Part shown: positions 40,291-49,503 of the stretch, in pieces | How the letters are laid out: each line of letters starts with the position of its first letter | Position numbering within the stretch: position 1 is the stretch's first letter | Assembly: GCF_000145275.1 (NCBI RefSeq) | Contig: NC_014393.1 | Span: 186,001-250,000, forward strand | Source of the DNA: Clostridium cellulovorans 743B | Lineage (GTDB): Bacteria > Bacillota > Clostridia > Clostridiales > Clostridiaceae | Reading direction: 5' to 3' | DNA length: 64,000 nucleotides | Notes under the pieces: generated by a model | Databases searched by the model: none | What the model saw: the letters and a program-made list of their open reading frames with translations, nothing else | Told to the model about the DNA's origin: nothing | Position numbers and translations under genes: made by a program

Positions 40291-41244
40291 ATGTTAAAGA
40301 AAAAAAGAACATTTATTAGCAAGATATTACTTGCGAGTATGTGCGTAAGTATAGTGCCAGCTACAGTAGCCTTGGCAGAGGAAAATGCTGTTATTCAAGA
40401 AAACGTATCCAACGACATTGAGGTAATACCAATGTTTGGTGAGCCTCAAGCAACAACTTCACTAGCATTAAAGTCTAATGCTTCAACGGGTTATTCATGG
40501 AAATATACTGTTGTTCAAGGAGACAGTATAGTAGAATCTTCAAAAAGCTATATGCCAGATGATACTTCAGGAACTATAGATGGTAGTGGTGGAACCGATA
40601 TTTGGATATTTAAAAGTTTAAAGGAAGGTTCAACTACTCTAAGATTTGAATATTCACGTTCATGGGAAAAAGATGAAGTTGAAACAAAAGAATTTGTTAT
40701 TACTGTTGATAGCAAAATGAATACTACTGTAAAAGAAACTACTAAAGGAACAGCACAAATACAATTAAAAGCTAATCCTACAACAGGTTGTTCATGGAGA
40801 TACAGTGTTGTTCAAGGAGAAAGTATAGAAGAGGCTTCAACATTATATGTAACAGATGCTGTGCCAGCAGATATAGACGGTAGTGGCGGAACTGATATCT
40901 GGGTATTTAAAGGTTTAAAGGAAGGTTCAACTCTATTAAAGTTTGAATACTTACAATCATGGTTAGAAAACGCATTTTACACAAAATATTTTAATCTTGC
41001 AGTTGATAAGGATCTTAATGTTACTATAACAGAGGTGGCAGAACCACCAAAAGATGGTCCATCTTCTCAAATAAACTATGATATAAATGGAGATAGTAAG
41101 GTTAGTCTAATTGACCTTGTACTATTAAAAAAATATCTATTAGACAATACAGTTGTTATAAATAAAGATGCAGCAGACATAAATCGTGATGGACAGATTA
41201 ATGCAATTGATGTTGCATTATTAAGAAAGGTTCTTTTAACTTAA
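40291..41244 (+). CDS. Cellulosomal cysteine protease inhibitor, two chagasin domains plus dockerin (copy 2)
   Basis: A 317-residue paralogue of copy 1 with the same signal peptide (MLKKKRTFISKILLASMCVS), two chagasin domains (about 55-150 and 155-250) and a type I dockerin (about 262-317). Domain 1 retains NASTGYSW, GSGGTDIW and RSWE. Domain 2 has NPTTGCSW (Tyr changed to Cys) and GSGGTDIW. The dockerin loops are DINGDSKVSLID and DINRDGQINAID. It should be secreted and attached to the cellulosome. ATG follows AGGGAGG. A terminator follows at 41264. Confidence 0.9.
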   Translation: MLKKKRTFISKILLASMCVSIVPATVALAEENAVIQENVSNDIEVIPMFGEPQATTSLALKSNASTGYSWKYTVVQGDSIVESSKSYMPDDTSGTIDGSGGTDIWIFKSLKEGSTTLRFEYSRSWEKDEVETKEFVITVDSKMNTTVKETTKGTAQIQLKANPTTGCSWRYSVVQGESIEEASTLYVTDAVPADIDGSGGTDIWVFKGLKEGSTLLKFEYLQSWLENAFYTKYFNLAVDKDLNVTITEVAEPPKDGPSSQINYDINGDSKVSLIDLVLLKKYLLDNTVVINKDAADINRDGQINAIDVALLRKVLLT

Positions 41245-41263
41245 AGAGATTTGTGATGAACAT

Positions 41264-41312
41264 AAAAGGCTAGTTGAAAATAGAATAAAGAATTTGAACT
41301 AGCCTTTTAAAT
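41264..41312 (+). terminator. Terminator after inhibitor copy 2
   Basis: A perfect 12-base inverted repeat AAAAGGCTAGTT/AACTAGCCTTTT. The short following run is A/T-mixed, so termination may be leaky into copy 3, whose gene starts about 60 bases later. Confidence 0.6.
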
Positions 41313-41368
41313 ATCAAGATATATGACAGTAAAAGTTCGTAGTGTATATTTTTGGGGAGGAAAAGACA

Positions 41369-42325
41369 ATGTTAAAGAAAAAAAGAACATTTATTAGCAA
41401 GATATTACTTGTGAGTATGTGCGCAAGTATAGTACCGGCGACAGTAGCTTTGGCGGGAGAAAATGCTGTTGTTAAAAAAAGTAAATCTAATGAAATTCAA
41501 ATAATACCGATGCCTGGTAATGTTAAAGAGAGTACTTCAATATCATTAAAATCTAATGCTACAACAGGCTATTCATGGAAGTATACTGTTGTTCAAGGAG
41601 ACAGTATAATACAGACTTTAAAAAGCTATAGACCAGATGATACTTCAGGAACTATAGATGGCAGTGGTGGAACTGATACTTGGACATTTAAAGGTTCAAA
41701 GGAAGGTTCAACTACACTAAGATTTGAATACTCACGTTCATGGGAAGAAAGTCCAGTTGATACAAGAGAATTTATTATCACCGTTGATGGTGATATGAAT
41801 ATGACTGTAAAAGAAACTACAAAGGGAACAGCATCAATACAATTAAGGTCAGATACTACAACAGAAGCGTGTTCATGGAGATATAGCGTTGTTCAAGGAG
41901 ATAGTATAGTAGAATCTTCAAAGGAATTTATAGAATATCCTGTGTGGACAGGTATATATGGTAGTGGTGGAAGAAATATTTGGGTATTTAAAGGCTTGAA
42001 GGAAGGTTCAACGACATTAAAGTTCGAATACCTACGTCCAACAGAAGGAGACGTAGCTGAGATAAGAGATTTTAATCTTACAGTTGATAAGGACCTTAAT
42101 GTTTCTGTAACAGAGTTATCAGATCAATCAAAAGCGGGTCCATCTTCACAAAGAGTCGCTGATATAAACGGAGATGGTAATGTTAACCTAATTGACCTTG
42201 CACTATTAAAGAAGTATCTAAAAGATAATACAATTGGTATAAGTAAGTATGTAGGAGACTTAAATCGTGATGGACAGATTAATTCAACGGATGTTAACTT
42301 ATTAAAAATGGCTCTTTTAAGGTGA
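41369..42325 (+). CDS. Cellulosomal cysteine protease inhibitor, two chagasin domains (second degenerate) plus dockerin (copy 3)
   Basis: A 318-residue paralogue. Signal peptide and domain 1 (NATTGYSW, GSGGTDTW, RSWE) are intact. Domain 2 has lost the motif loops: DTTTEACSW replaces NPTTGYSW, GSGGRNIW replaces GSGGT, and RPTEGD replaces RPW. The dockerin (DINGDGNVNLIDLALLKKYL and DLNRDGQINSTDVNLLKMAL) looks functional. Probably one active inhibitory head remains. ATG at 41369 follows GGGGAGG; an upstream in-frame start would begin before that site. It lies close behind copy 2 and may be co-transcribed. Confidence 0.88.
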   Translation: MLKKKRTFISKILLVSMCASIVPATVALAGENAVVKKSKSNEIQIIPMPGNVKESTSISLKSNATTGYSWKYTVVQGDSIIQTLKSYRPDDTSGTIDGSGGTDTWTFKGSKEGSTTLRFEYSRSWEESPVDTREFIITVDGDMNMTVKETTKGTASIQLRSDTTTEACSWRYSVVQGDSIVESSKEFIEYPVWTGIYGSGGRNIWVFKGLKEGSTTLKFEYLRPTEGDVAEIRDFNLTVDKDLNVSVTELSDQSKAGPSSQRVADINGDGNVNLIDLALLKKYLKDNTIGISKYVGDLNRDGQINSTDVNLLKMALLR

Positions 42326-42376
42326 AAAAGTTTGTCATGAACCTAAGTGGCTAATTGAAAAGAGGTTAAAGAATTG

Positions 42377-42543
42377 GAATTAGTGTTGTATATGCCATTA
42401 TAGATAACACTAATTCAATATAGAGCTATAGATGTATGTTGAATTTTGTTAGGTCATATGACATTAGTTCATTATAGGACTAGAGATATAATCTCTGATA
42501 ATGTTGAATTTGGTTAGAGTATATAACGTTAGTTCATTATAGA
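42377..42543. repeat. Inverted repeat and direct repeat between inhibitor copy 3 and the LRR gene
   Basis: A perfect 11-base inverted repeat, GAATTAGTGTT/AACACTAATTC (42377-42416), may terminate copy 3. Two copies of a 42-base sequence (42434-42475 and 42502-42543, 68 bases apart, both ending TTAGTTCATTATAG) follow. No gene is present in 42326-42707. Confidence 0.55.
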
Positions 42544-42636
42544 AGGAATAGTTGAAATAATTGAGCGTGTACATAGTTTCTTCTTTTTATTTACTTAAAA
42601 TTAATATTTAAGCATACCTTACTTAAAAGACGCAAA

Positions 42637-42665
42637 TTGGAACAAACAACAAATGGTGGTATAAT
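42637..42665 (+). promoter_or_regulatory. Promoter of the BspA-like gene
   Basis: TTGGAA (42637-42642), a 17-base spacer and TATAAT (42660-42665). The 5' leader TTTTAGGGAGGAAAA is shared with the inhibitor genes, so translation signals of the four dockerin genes are of common descent. Confidence 0.65.
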
Positions 42666-42707
42666 GTAGAAAAGAATAAAAATGTCTATTTTAGGGAGGA
42701 AAAAGAG

Positions 42708-45575
42708 ATGCTAAGGGGAAATAAAAAATTCATAAGTAAGGTATTGCTAGTAAGCATGTGCACAAGTCTAACTCCAACTACATTAACCTTTGCGGTAGAT
42801 AATGTAAACGTTCAAAACACGGGGACCAGTGTAGTTCAAACAACAGATGCACCTAATGCTGCATCAGATTTTCTATTTGATTCAGCTACAGGAAAAATAA
42901 CAAAATACACTGGTCCTGATACAACAGTAGTTATACCAAGTGAAATCAATGGGGTTACTGTAAAAGGTATAGGGGCAGAGGCTTTTAGCTACAATAAGGA
43001 TTTAATAAGTGTGGAGATTCCAGATACCGTAACAATTATAGGTAGTAGAGCATTCTATAATTGTTTTGGTCTAACTAGTGTAAAACTTCCAAGTAATTTA
43101 GCAACTATAGAAAATAGTACTTTTGAAAACTGTACAAGCTTATCGGGTATAGACATTCCAAGCTCTGTAACATCTATAGGAAATAGTGCTTTTTGGAGTT
43201 GTGAAAGCTTAACAAGTGTATCTATTCCAAATGGTGTAAAGGTAATAGGAAGCAGTGCCTTTGAACATTGTCAAAAAATAAAAACTATAACTATCCCAGC
43301 TACTGTAACTAGTATAGGAAGTGGAGCTTTTTGGAGTTGTAAAGCCTTAACAAGTCTAGTTATTCCAGAAGGTGTAACAAATATAGAAAGTTATACTTTT
43401 TATGATTGTAACAGTTTAACTAGCGTTACATTACCAAGTAGTTTGACCAGTATTGGAACTAATGCCTTTAAGTATTGTAATACCTTGCCAAGCATAGATG
43501 TCCCAGCAAAGGTAGCGAGCATAGCACCTGATTCATTTATAAACTGTACTAGCTTAAAAAGCATAAATGTAAATGCAAATAATAGTACATTCACCAGTGT
43601 TGATGGAGTGCTATTTAATAAAGCTAAAACTGAGATATTAAGATGCCCTGAAGGTGTAACAAATGCAACTTATACTATTCCAAGTTCTGTTACAAGTATA
43701 GGAATTCATGCCTTCGAAAATTGTGCTAATTTAGTTACTATAAATGTACCTTCTACTATCACAAATATTGGTGAACATGCGTTCATTAATTGTAAGAGCT
43801 TAGCTAATGTAAGAATTCCATATGGTATAAAGATTATAGATGATTTTACTTTCTATGGTTGTAGTAGTTTGGTAAACATAAAGGTTCCAGACACTGTAAC
43901 AGTTATCGGGGAAGAAGCCTTCTCAAACTGTACAAGTCTAGCTAGTATGGACTTGCCAAATAGCGTAGTAACAATAGAAGCAATTGCTTTTAGTCGTTGT
44001 AAGAGTTTAACAACTTTTAGAGTTCCTTATAGCGTAGTAAGCATAGAAAAGTTTGCATTTCAAGAATGTGATAAGTTAGAAACTATATATATTCCTGATA
44101 ACGTGAAGACTTTCCAAAAGTGGGTATTCATAAACACTAATAAGGCTGTATTCCACGTTGAAAGTGAAATATTAAAGCAAAGGGTAATTAATACAGGAGT
44201 AGATGAAAGCAGAATAGTTGTAGATGTTCCTACTGGGCCAGTAAGTGCAAGAAGTGTTACCTTAAGTAATACAAATTTAACAATACTAAAGGGTGATTCA
44301 ACACTTATAGCAACAGAAATATTACCTTATGTGTCAACTAACAAAACTTTATCATGGAAATCAAGTAATCCAGCAGTAGCAACTGTAGATCAAAACGGAA
44401 AGGTAGCAGCAGTTGGTTTAGGAACAGCAACAATAACTTGCACAACAACTGATGGCAGCAATCTATCTACATCAGCTTCAGTTGCTGTTAGCGAAGATCC
44501 AAAATTATTCTTTAATTTTGATGCGACTACAGGAACAATAACAAAATATATTGGTACAGACACTTCAATCATCATACCGAGTGCAATCAACGGAGTTCCA
44601 GTAACTAAAATTGCTAACAATGCCTTTGAAAATTGCACAACTATAACAGATGTTAAAATTCCAAGTGGAGTAACTAGCATAGGAAGTTATGCATTCCAAA
44701 ATTGTACGAACTTGATTAGTGTAGAAGTTCCAAGTACTGTAACTACCATAGGACAGAATGCTTTTGGAATGTGTTCAAGCTTAAAAAATATAAATCTTCC
44801 AAGCAGTATAACCTCTATAGCAGATTATACCTTTGCTTATTGTAGTAGTTTAACAAGTATAACAATTCCAAACACTGTAACAGCTATAAATGCATATGCA
44901 TTCTACGGTTGTTCTAGTTTAAGCAACTTAATAATACCAGATAAAGTTACAACTATAGGAGAACATGCTTTTAGAGTTTGCAGTGGCTTAACAAGTCTAA
45001 CAGTACCAAATAGTGTGACATCCATAGCAACAGGAGCTTTTACTGGATGTAGTAATGCAAAGTTCTATATAACTAGTGATGCAGTAAAACAACTTTTACT
45101 TAATAACGGTGTATACAAAATAAGAATTGTATTAAATGGTCAATTCTTAGCAAAGGAAGTAACAAGTGTTACGTTAAACAGTACAAGTTTGGTTATCAAC
45201 AATGGGGCCACTTCAAAACTAACAGCGACAATATTACCAGGGGATGCAGATAGTACAGTAACGTGGAAATCAAGTGATCCATATATAGCTACTGTAGATT
45301 CAAATGGAGTAGTTACAATAAAAAGTGTTGGGAAAGCTACGATAACCTGTACAGCAGCGGACGGAAGCGGAAAGTTTGCAACCTGTGAAGTAGAGGGAAA
45401 ATTAGTAGGCGATGTGAATAATGATGGATACGCTAGTGCATTAGACCTTGTAATCCTTAAAAGCTATCTACTTGATAATACAGTTAGCATAGACAAGGAA
45501 AGAGCAGACCTAAATAATGATTCAAAAATTAATGTTATAGATGCTGCGCTTCTAAAAAAGATACTTTTAAGCTAA
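42708..45575 (+). CDS. BspA-like leucine-rich repeat protein with Big2 domains and dockerin
   Basis: A 955-residue secreted protein: signal peptide like that of the inhibitors (about 1-27), a first block of about 16 BspA-type (LRR_5) repeats (about 65-480; units like SLTSVTLPSSLTSIGTNAF), a Big2 Ig-like domain (about 515-595), a second block of about 7 LRR_5 repeats (about 600-800), another Big2 domain (about 820-900) and a C-terminal type I dockerin (DVNNDGYASALDLVILKSYL and DLNNDSKINVIDAALLKKIL). It has no catalytic domain. It is probably a cellulosome-attached adhesin or substrate-binding protein. The LRR in-frame repeats make the gene prone to recombination. Confidence 0.9.
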   Translation: MLRGNKKFISKVLLVSMCTSLTPTTLTFAVDNVNVQNTGTSVVQTTDAPNAASDFLFDSATGKITKYTGPDTTVVIPSEINGVTVKGIGAEAFSYNKDLISVEIPDTVTIIGSRAFYNCFGLTSVKLPSNLATIENSTFENCTSLSGIDIPSSVTSIGNSAFWSCESLTSVSIPNGVKVIGSSAFEHCQKIKTITIPATVTSIGSGAFWSCKALTSLVIPEGVTNIESYTFYDCNSLTSVTLPSSLTSIGTNAFKYCNTLPSIDVPAKVASIAPDSFINCTSLKSINVNANNSTFTSVDGVLFNKAKTEILRCPEGVTNATYTIPSSVTSIGIHAFENCANLVTINVPSTITNIGEHAFINCKSLANVRIPYGIKIIDDFTFYGCSSLVNIKVPDTVTVIGEEAFSNCTSLASMDLPNSVVTIEAIAFSRCKSLTTFRVPYSVVSIEKFAFQECDKLETIYIPDNVKTFQKWVFINTNKAVFHVESEILKQRVINTGVDESRIVVDVPTGPVSARSVTLSNTNLTILKGDSTLIATEILPYVSTNKTLSWKSSNPAVATVDQNGKVAAVGLGTATITCTTTDGSNLSTSASVAVSEDPKLFFNFDATTGTITKYIGTDTSIIIPSAINGVPVTKIANNAFENCTTITDVKIPSGVTSIGSYAFQNCTNLISVEVPSTVTTIGQNAFGMCSSLKNINLPSSITSIADYTFAYCSSLTSITIPNTVTAINAYAFYGCSSLSNLIIPDKVTTIGEHAFRVCSGLTSLTVPNSVTSIATGAFTGCSNAKFYITSDAVKQLLLNNGVYKIRIVLNGQFLAKEVTSVTLNSTSLVINNGATSKLTATILPGDADSTVTWKSSDPYIATVDSNGVVTIKSVGKATITCTAADGSGKFATCEVEGKLVGDVNNDGYASALDLVILKSYLLDNTVSIDKERADLNNDSKINVIDAALLKKILLS

Positions 45576-45584
45576 AATAATATA

Positions 45585-45745
45585 CTCTGTGGAGTTGAAG
45601 AAATATGTTCGATGAAGCCAAGATAATATAATCTGTGAAGTTGAAAAAATATATCCTATGAAGCTAAGATAATATACTTTGTGAAGTTAAAGAAATATAT
45701 TCTGGTAAGTTAAAGCAATATACCTCGTGAAGCTTCTTTAATGAG
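45585..45745. repeat. Tandem repeat, 23-base unit x 7
   Basis: Seven consecutive 23-base units starting at 45585, 45608, 45631, 45654, 45677, 45700 and 45723, with the shared core GTGAAGTT(A/G)AAG-AATATA. Alternate units are more alike, giving a 46-base higher-order period. It begins 10 bases after the stop of the BspA-like gene. The rest of the gap to 46014 has no gene. Confidence 0.8.
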
Positions 45746-46014
45746 CCATATATATAGGGATGATTTCCATATATGTTAAGTACAATGTCAGTAATATAGA
45801 CTTCTCTGCTACAAAAGGTAAGGCTGATTTACATACAGACTAAGTACAAACTATGTAATAAATGTATATAAATTACATATCATATAAGGAGCAAGGTTCT
45901 TCAATGATTTGAATGTGTAGTAGCATTACATAAAATTTCTAATAGATTTTATAGTACTTCATATTTCTTAAAGTTGCTGGAACCTTGATAATCACTCTAT
46001 AAAGGGGTATATCT

Positions 46015-49000
46015 GTGAAAAAAAGAAAACTGTTTAGAACATTTCTCGTATTAAGTATAGCGCTGCCGATGATAATGGCTAGTATGGCCAGTACAGCAAA
46101 GGCTACAGTTAACTTATCTGGCGAAAGTCCTAAATTGCAAGCATTTTCAGACAGTCCCAGTATTTTTAAAGGAAGTACTACTTTAACAGTGCCGATACCA
46201 GAAGGAAGAAAACTTGAGGCAACTAAAAACTTTGGAATAGTGAAACCACCTATTAAATTGCCTAATATTAAATCAAGAGCTTATGGTGTTGCAGGGGTTT
46301 ATCCTACTTCTTATGATTTGAGAACCTATGGTAAAGTAACTTCTGTGAAAGATCAATCTTCTTCGGGGAGCTGTTGGGCATTTGCTTCTTATGCTTCCTT
46401 AGAGTCAAAACTTCTTCCTGGTGAAAATAGGGACTTTTCAGAGAATAACTTAAAAAATAATTCTGGTTTTGATTTTGGACCAAACAATGGCGGAAACTCT
46501 TTTATGTCAACAGCATATATGGCTAGATGGAGTGGGCCAATAAATGAAGCAGATGATCCATATAATCCAACTTCAATTACATCTCCAACTAATAAATCAG
46601 TTCAAAAACACATACAGAATGTAGACTTCTTACCTGGTAAAACAACTTATCTAGATAATAATTTTATAAAAGCTGCCATAATGAGTTCAGGGGCAGTATA
46701 TACCACCTTCTATTATGAGAGTTGTGGTTATAATGCAACGTATAAAACTTACTATGATTCATTCCCATGGGTAGATTACACTGGAAATAATCATGCTGTA
46801 GCTATAATTGGATGGGATGATAACTTCGATAAGAATAAATTTAGAGATTCATATAATGGAGCAATACCTGCAGGAAACGGAGCTTATATTGTAAAAAATA
46901 GTTGGGGTTCTTCTTGGGGACAGAACGGATATTTCTACGTATCCTATTATGATGAAAATTTTGCTATGGAAGAAAATACAGTATTTAATGGTCCTGAAGC
47001 TACAGCAAATTATAAATCAATATATCAATATGATACTTTAGGTTTTGTAGAAGCACTAGGATACAATAATACTACTGCTTGGATGGCGAACGTTTTTTCA
47101 GCACCAACCGCTGAAAATTTATCAGCAGTAAGTTTTTATACAGTATCTCCTGATTGCAGATACGAAGTGTATGTATGCAGCGATTATACTGGAACAACAA
47201 ACTTAGCTTCTAACCGTATATTAAAAGCTACTGGAACTATAACCTCTGCAGGTTATCATACTATTAAGTTAACTTCGCCAGTGCTATTAACGGGAGGCAA
47301 AAAATTTGCGGTAATTGTAAAATTGGTTACAGGTGGTTTTGGTTATCCGCTAGCTATAGAGGATGCTTATCCTGGATATTCAGGTAAAGCTACTGCCGTT
47401 GCTGGACAAAGTTATGTAAGTAGTTCAGGTTCAAGTTGGATGGATTTAACCACATATGATGCTACTGCAAATGTATGTCTAAAGGCATTCACCACAGCTG
47501 TAAACAAAGCTCCAACAGTTGTAAGCACAGTACCTACAAATCTATCTATTAATTTTAATGTTACAAATAATATATTAGTGAGGTTTAGTGAACCGATATT
47601 GGCTGGAACAAATTACGCTAATATAACAGTTAAGAACCCTGCTGGAACAGTTATTCCAATTGCAAAAGCAATAAGTTCAGATACTTTAACTATAAATCCA
47701 ATTAGCAATTTAGCTAATAATACAAAATATACAGTTACAATTCCTCTTGGAGCAGTTAAGGATAGTACTGGACTTCAGCTAGCTAGTCAATATACCTTTA
47801 GTTTTACTACAGTAGCCAATATTGCACCAAAGGTTGTAAGTACTACGCCAGCAAATCTATCTACTAACTTTGCCGTTGGAAATAATATAACTGTGAAGTT
47901 TAGTGAGCCGATATTAGCTGGAACAAGTTATGCAAATGTAGTAGTTAAAAACCTAGCTGGAACAGTTATTCCGGTTCAAAAATCAATAAGTTCAGATACG
48001 TTAATTATAAACCCAACTAGTAACTTAATTGGTAATACAAAATATACTGTTACAATTCCTGCTGGAGCAGTTAAGGATAGTACTGGACTTCAGCTAGTTA
48101 ATCCATATGCCTTTAGCTTCACTACTGGAGCAAATACAGCACCAACAGTTGTAAGCACCACACCAGCAAATTTATCTACTAACTTTGCAGTAGGTAATAA
48201 TATAGTTGTGAAGTTTAGTGAGGCATTATTTGCAGGATCAACTTATAATAGCATAACCGTGAAAAATCCAAGTGGAGTAGTTATTCCAATACAAAAAGCT
48301 TTAAGTGCAAATATTTTAGTTATAAATCCAACAATTAATTTGGCTGGAAATACAAAATATACTGTTACAATTCCTGCTGGAGCATTTAAAGACAATGAGG
48401 GATTAGGCTTTGCTACCACATACACCTTTAGTTTCACTACAGGGGTGAATACAGCACCAACAGTTGTAAGCACTACACCAGCTAATTTAGCTACTAACTT
48501 TGCAGTAGGCAATAATATAGTTGTGAAGTTTAGTGAACCAGTTGTTGTAGGAACAACTTACGGAAGTATAATTGTGAAGAACCCAAGTGGAGTAGTGGTT
48601 GCAGTACAAAAAGCTGTAAGTTTTGATAGTTTAATTATAAATCCAAATAGTAACTTGATAGGGAACACAAAATATACTGTTACAATTCCTGCTGGGGCAA
48701 TAAAAGATAGTCAAGGATTAGGGTTAGCTACTGCATATACCTTTAGCTTTACTACAGGGGCAAATACAGCACCAACGGTTGTAAGTACTTCGCCAGCTAA
48801 TTTAGCTACTAAATTTCCAGTAACCAATAATATAACAGTGAAGTTTAGTGAACCACTTGCGGTAGGAACCACTTATGGAAGTATAACTGTGAAGAACTCA
48901 AGTGGAGTAGTGATTCCGATACAAAAATCAATAAGTTCAGATACTTTAATTATAAATCCAAACAGTAATTTAGCAGGCAGTACAAAATATACTGTTACAA

Positions 49001-49080
49001 TTCCTGCTGGAGCATTTAAAGATAATCAAGGTTTAGGCTTAGCTATCACATACACCTTCAGCTTTACTACTGGAGTATAA
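46015..49080 (+). CDS. Secreted papain-family (C1A) cysteine protease with lectin-like and five Ig-like (Big_5) domains
   Basis: A 1021-residue secreted protease. Signal peptide (about 1-30), short propeptide-like region, then the C1A domain (about 95-315) with oxyanion Gln114, catalytic Cys120 in SGSCWAF, His260 in NNHAVAIIGWDD and Asn295 in VKNSWGSSWG. A lectin-like C1-associated domain (about 320-495) is followed by five Big_5/SbsA-type Ig-like repeats of about 100 residues (motifs APTVVSTTPANL, VKFSEP, NTKYTVTIPAGA and YTFSFTTG). It has no dockerin. The start is GTG after AAGGGGTAT. Its neighbours are three chagasin-type inhibitors of exactly this protease class. Confidence 0.92.
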   Translation: MKKRKLFRTFLVLSIALPMIMASMASTAKATVNLSGESPKLQAFSDSPSIFKGSTTLTVPIPEGRKLEATKNFGIVKPPIKLPNIKSRAYGVAGVYPTSYDLRTYGKVTSVKDQSSSGSCWAFASYASLESKLLPGENRDFSENNLKNNSGFDFGPNNGGNSFMSTAYMARWSGPINEADDPYNPTSITSPTNKSVQKHIQNVDFLPGKTTYLDNNFIKAAIMSSGAVYTTFYYESCGYNATYKTYYDSFPWVDYTGNNHAVAIIGWDDNFDKNKFRDSYNGAIPAGNGAYIVKNSWGSSWGQNGYFYVSYYDENFAMEENTVFNGPEATANYKSIYQYDTLGFVEALGYNNTTAWMANVFSAPTAENLSAVSFYTVSPDCRYEVYVCSDYTGTTNLASNRILKATGTITSAGYHTIKLTSPVLLTGGKKFAVIVKLVTGGFGYPLAIEDAYPGYSGKATAVAGQSYVSSSGSSWMDLTTYDATANVCLKAFTTAVNKAPTVVSTVPTNLSINFNVTNNILVRFSEPILAGTNYANITVKNPAGTVIPIAKAISSDTLTINPISNLANNTKYTVTIPLGAVKDSTGLQLASQYTFSFTTVANIAPKVVSTTPANLSTNFAVGNNITVKFSEPILAGTSYANVVVKNLAGTVIPVQKSISSDTLIINPTSNLIGNTKYTVTIPAGAVKDSTGLQLVNPYAFSFTTGANTAPTVVSTTPANLSTNFAVGNNIVVKFSEALFAGSTYNSITVKNPSGVVIPIQKALSANILVINPTINLAGNTKYTVTIPAGAFKDNEGLGFATTYTFSFTTGVNTAPTVVSTTPANLATNFAVGNNIVVKFSEPVVVGTTYGSIIVKNPSGVVVAVQKAVSFDSLIINPNSNLIGNTKYTVTIPAGAIKDSQGLGLATAYTFSFTTGANTAPTVVSTSPANLATKFPVTNNITVKFSEPLAVGTTYGSITVKNSSGVVIPIQKSISSDTLIINPNSNLAGSTKYTVTIPAGAFKDNQGLGLAITYTFSFTTGV

Positions 49081-49190
49081 GTAGTCACTAAAACTTTTAG
49101 TATAAATGAGTGTATTTATATAAATTAGTTACTATTGGATTATAAGTAGTAACTAAAGTTAACTGCTACAAGTAGTTTTCAAAGAAATTA

Positions 49191-49240
49191 AAGCCCCTCG
49201 CAGTGTGCAATTACACATTGTGAGAGGCTTACTTTTGTTA
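49191..49240 (+). terminator. Terminator after the cysteine protease gene
   Basis: AAGCCCCTCGCAGTGTG/CACATTGTGAGAGGCTT stem with G-U pairs and one mismatch, then ACTTTTGTT. The rest of 49081-49503 has no supported gene; a 60-codon frame from 49316 lacks a ribosome-binding site. Confidence 0.7.
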
Positions 49241-49503
49241 TTTAGCCCAAGCTTAGACTCTATTTGTGGAATTGGGGATAGAGTATAAGTGTGAGCGATA
49301 AATATAGTAAGGTTTGTGGTTGTACTTGTGAAATTTAGTGTGGTGCTATTATTATATAAAATACTTAAACTTTACTATCAGAAAAGTGAATTTTGGGGAA
49401 TAACACCACAATTTAGTATAATTATAACATATTTAAGAAAAAATGTAAAGATATATCGAGAAGAAAAATGGAATAATTGTAAAAATAAAACAAAGTGATT
49501 GAT

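Noticed and set aside
43400..43594. Minus-strand frames within the LRR gene and similar shadows in 44390-44680 and 48243-48512
   Set aside because: Antisense of repetitive coding sequence with no independent start signals.
45585..45745. CRISPR array
   Set aside because: Units are contiguous 23-base repeats without unique spacers, and no cas genes are present anywhere in the window.
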